Assembly: GCF_900102915.1 (NCBI RefSeq)
Contig: NZ_FNGG01000002.1
Location: 461,097 to 525,096 of the forward strand
Source: Salinimicrobium catena
Lineage (GTDB): Bacteria; Bacteroidota; Bacteroidia; Flavobacteriales; Flavobacteriaceae
Direction: 5' to 3'
DNA: 64,000 nt
The notes beneath the pieces are model-generated. The model worked only from the letters and a program-made list of their open reading frames with translations. It ran no database searches and was not told the origin of the DNA. The position numbers and the translations under genes are program-made. Shown here one piece after another: positions 61,430 to 64,000 of this stretch. Within the stretch, counting starts at the first letter, position 1, and each line of letters starts with the position of its first letter.

Positions 61430-62923
61430 ATGAGAAAATTTGCCTTTTTATTGGTCCTTTTTTGCTTTGTTAGCCTTACTTCCGAAGCTCAAAAGATTCC
61501 AATCCCCGTTGATACTACCGTGACCACCTCCCACACTGTTAATATTAATGGTAAAAGAATAAATTACACGGCTACTACGGGAATGCAACCGGTTTGGAAC
61601 GAAGACCGTGAAACTGTCGCCAGCCTTTTCTATACTTATTATAAACGCAGCGGAATAAAGGACACTCGCAATCGTCCGCTGGTGATCTCTTTTAACGGCG
61701 GACCGGGCTCTGCTTCTGTCTGGATGCATATTGCCTACACAGGCCCGCGTATCCTGGAAATAGATGATGAAGGTTTTCCCGTACAGCCTTATGGGATCAA
61801 GGAAAACCCTCATTCGATCCTGGATGTTGCCGATATAGTTTATGTGAACCCTGTAAATACTGGATATTCCCGCATTATTGAACCTGAAGGTGACAAAAAG
61901 AGGGACCGTAAGGAATTCTTTGGAGTGAATGCCGATGTGAGTTACCTGGCGAAGTGGATCAATACTTTCGTGACGAGGAACGATCGATGGCTGTCGCCAA
62001 AATACCTGATCGGGGAAAGCTATGGAACCACCAGGGTTTCCGGATTAGCCCTGGAACTGCAAAACAGACAGTGGATGTATCTCAACGGAGTTATTTTGGT
62101 TTCTCCTACCGAAATTGGGATAGACCGTGAAGGACCCGTAGAGGTCGCCAACCGTCTGCCTTATTTTACTGCCGCGGCATGGTATCATAAAGCCCTTCCG
62201 GAAGAGCTTCAAAATAAAGACCTGGAGGAATTGCTGCCGGAGGTTGAAGAGTATGCCATAAACGAACTTTTACCTGCCCTGGCAAAGGGAGGATTCCTTC
62301 CGGAGGAGAAAAGACAGGAGATCGCTTCAGAAATGGCGAGATACAGCGGCCTTTCAGAAAAGACTATTCTTCAGAACAACCTGGAAGTGCCCTATAGATA
62401 TTTTTGGAAGGACTTGCTAAGGGATAAATCGGGAAACACTATTGGAAGGCTTGACTCCCGTTACCTGGGGCTGGATCGAAAAGAATCGGGAGATTCTCCA
62501 GACTATAACTCAGAGCTAACCTCCTGGCTTCACTCCTTCACTCCTGCCATTAACTATTACCTGCAGAACGACCTGAAATTCGAGACAGACCTTACTTATT
62601 TCATGTTCGGGCCGGTGCACCCGTGGGACCGCAGCGGAAACAAAACTGGTGAAAACCTGAGACAGGCCATGGCTCAAAACCCGAACCTGGACGTATTGAT
62701 ACAGAGCGGGTATTTTGACGGTGCCACCACTTATTTTGATGCGAAATATACCATGTGGCAGCTTGACCCTAGCGGAAAAATGAAGGACAGACTTAATTTT
62801 AAAGGCTATCGCAGCGGTCACATGATGTACCTGCGAAATGAGGACCTGCGCAAAGCGAATGATGATCTTCGGGAATTCATTCAGAGAACTCTGCCTAAAG
62901 CCGGTGAACCTGCCATGTACTAG
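61430..62923 (+). CDS. S10 serine carboxypeptidase, exported
   Basis: A 497-residue peptidase of family S10 with signal peptide (ending TSEA|Q). Oxyanion region SFNGGPGSASVWMH, nucleophile Ser197 in GESYGT, Asp in LIQSGYFDGATTYFD and His in YRSGHMMYL form the expected triad. It removes C-terminal residues from peptides at acid pH in characterised members; bacterial forms are less studied. Alone, with a strong hairpin after the stop. Confidence 0.88.
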   Translation: MRKFAFLLVLFCFVSLTSEAQKIPIPVDTTVTTSHTVNINGKRINYTATTGMQPVWNEDRETVASLFYTYYKRSGIKDTRNRPLVISFNGGPGSASVWMHIAYTGPRILEIDDEGFPVQPYGIKENPHSILDVADIVYVNPVNTGYSRIIEPEGDKKRDRKEFFGVNADVSYLAKWINTFVTRNDRWLSPKYLIGESYGTTRVSGLALELQNRQWMYLNGVILVSPTEIGIDREGPVEVANRLPYFTAAAWYHKALPEELQNKDLEELLPEVEEYAINELLPALAKGGFLPEEKRQEIASEMARYSGLSEKTILQNNLEVPYRYFWKDLLRDKSGNTIGRLDSRYLGLDRKESGDSPDYNSELTSWLHSFTPAINYYLQNDLKFETDLTYFMFGPVHPWDRSGNKTGENLRQAMAQNPNLDVLIQSGYFDGATTYFDAKYTMWQLDPSGKMKDRLNFKGYRSGHMMYLRNEDLRKANDDLREFIQRTLPKAGEPAMY

Positions 62924-62948
62924 AAAGCAGTGCTTCAGTTCAAAAGAG

Positions 62949-62983
62949 TGCCCCGGAATTGAATTATTCCGGGGCATTTTTTT
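62949..62983 (+). terminator. Terminator of the S10 peptidase gene
   Basis: Perfect 11-bp stem TGCCCCGGAAT / ATTCCGGGGCA, 6-base loop and T-run; overlaps the stop codon region of the convergent desaturase gene. Confidence 0.9.
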
Positions 62984-63998
62984 ACATGGTCTCTTCAAAA
63001 ATGTTCTCCTGCCGCGAATTCTGCTTCAGTAGAGCGAAATGATTCAAAAGCGACCTTTTAAGGCTTTCTTTCCTGTAAGGCAGAGAATGCCTGGCAGAAA
63101 AATCTTCAATAATGTGGCTTACCTCGGGATAATAGACGTGGTGAATGTAGGGGAACAAATGATGGGCAATGTGATAATTGAAGTTAGCCATAAAAAATCT
63201 GGTAAAAAGATTGTCGCTGCTCACATCATTCGTGCATACCAGTTGATGCATAAACCAGGTATGGGGAATGTTACCCGACTCATCGAGCTCGGGAAAATCA
63301 CTTTCTATACTGGCATGCGGAGAAAGCAGAACGATCAAAGAAGTTATGCTCGCAGTAAACATAAAAAGCATAAATCCCACAATGATCATTCCCCATGAAA
63401 ATTCCAGCACCACTTTAGGAATAACCAGAATGTACGTGAAAAACAGGATCTTGAAAAAGAAGAGTTTATAATACTCCTTCTTCGGAATCATGGTTACTTT
63501 ATGAACCGTACGCTCTTTACCAAAGAAATCCCGGAAATCCCTTACCATCAACCAATTGAACAGGTATAACGGATATAGAAAAGGAAGATAGATATGCTGA
63601 TATCGCTGAATTTTCTTCACTGGTGTCTGCGGAAAGATCCTCACCAGGGGACTTTGTTCCAGGTCACTGTCCCAGCCCATAATATTCGGAAAAGCGTGGT
63701 GCAGCCGTAAATGCCTTACTTTCCAGATGTAACTGTTGGCCCCTAGCAGGTCAAAAAAGTACAGGAACCCTTGGTTCAATTTTCCGTGGTTCTTAAATGT
63801 CACTCCGTGAACTGCATCATGTACAAGATTCAGGAAATTGAGCAGCAAAAAGAAGCCAAGAAATATGTAAGAAATAAAGAATATCAGAGGATCCTGTCCC
63901 TTGAGCAGCAGAAGTGCGTAGGTCGCAAAGTAAAGGCTGGGAAACAACAATATCTTGAACCAGATAATCTTTCGTCTCGAGGAAGAGAATTTTTTCAC
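62982..63998 (-). CDS. Membrane fatty-acid desaturase (start near window edge)
   Basis: A di-iron membrane desaturase, at least 338 residues, with the three His boxes LVHDAVHG, HLRLHH and NYHIAHHLFP and about four to six membrane helices. Such enzymes insert a double bond into acyl chains and need a reductant; no electron-transfer partner is nearby. The first codon inside the window is GTG at 63998, followed by a plausible N-terminus (KKFSSSRRK), but a start further upstream outside the window cannot be excluded. Confidence 0.85.
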   Translation of the reverse strand: MKKFSSSRRKIIWFKILLFPSLYFATYALLLLKGQDPLIFFISYIFLGFFLLLNFLNLVHDAVHGVTFKNHGKLNQGFLYFFDLLGANSYIWKVRHLRLHHAFPNIMGWDSDLEQSPLVRIFPQTPVKKIQRYQHIYLPFLYPLYLFNWLMVRDFRDFFGKERTVHKVTMIPKKEYYKLFFFKILFFTYILVIPKVVLEFSWGMIIVGFMLFMFTASITSLIVLLSPHASIESDFPELDESGNIPHTWFMHQLVCTNDVSSDNLFTRFFMANFNYHIAHHLFPYIHHVYYPEVSHIIEDFSARHSLPYRKESLKRSLLNHFALLKQNSRQENIFEETM

Positions 63999-64000
63999 TA

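Overview
The window reads as chromosomal DNA from a marine-type member of the Flavobacteriaceae (phylum Bacteroidota). Three things point there. Promoters carry the Bacteroidota -7 element TAnnTTTG, several with TTG or TTTG 18-22 bases upstream and almost no Shine-Dalgarno sequences. Many genes belong to families typical of this group (TamL, DUF5916, DUF4251, DUF6146, DUF6787, the small 42-aa Gly/Cys membrane protein, a CarboxypepD_reg-fused TonB receptor). Gene order looks like housekeeping chromosome. I saw no tRNA, rRNA, CRISPR array, transposase or phage gene. One end of the window cuts a gene (1-123); the desaturase at the right end may also be cut at its 5' end.

Layout. 0-10 kb: CDF metal transporter, exonuclease III, DinB-like protein, an EF-G-like GTPase with a small partner gene, an M61 peptidase, a cold-shock-domain protein, a universal stress protein and a ferritin-like four-helix protein. 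10-22.5 kb: amino-acid permease, secreted proteins, uracil phosphoribosyltransferase, the envelope pair tamB-tamL, and an OmpA-family lipoprotein. 22.5-29.2 kb: DoxX, then the most unusual block, four DUF4402 pilin-like proteins, a PapD-like periplasmic chaperone and a usher-like outer-membrane protein that ends in a peptidoglycan-binding domain. 29.2-41 kb: Gre factor, glycosyltransferase, aspartate kinase facing an ACT-like protein, a membrane-enzyme operon (3D-domain lipoprotein, PAP2, CPBP), FKBP isomerase, then ferredoxin facing acyl-CoA reductase-serC-serA. 41-50 kb: small lipoproteins, a zinc-type TonB receptor with a His-rich companion, MsrA, DUF5916 protein, LolD-like ATPase and a TIGR02757 protein. 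50-64 kb: Cys-rich lipoprotein, histidine kinase, BatA-like protein coupled to a dihydroorotase homologue that has lost its metal ligands, an esterase, a PhnP-like hydrolase, a conserved soluble protein with a strong promoter, a second PAP2 enzyme, an S10 carboxypeptidase and a fatty-acid desaturase.

How the genes work together. The 23.1-29.2 kb block has every part expected of a chaperone-usher secretion route: subunits with N-terminal signal peptides and a common C-terminal beta strand, a chaperone with a PapD-like G1 strand, and an outer-membrane pore with a plug-like domain. Such systems are best known from Proteobacteria, so a DUF4402-based version in a flavobacterium, with a usher tethered to peptidoglycan, is the best candidate here for a poorly described system. 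A perfect 22-bp inverted repeat between two subunit genes could set subunit ratios.

Other points worth attention are an 18-bp near-palindrome formed by the two -7 boxes of divergent promoters (ferredoxin / acyl-CoA reductase-serCA), an EF-G-like GTPase without the catalytic His, and several genes that start with TTG or GTG.
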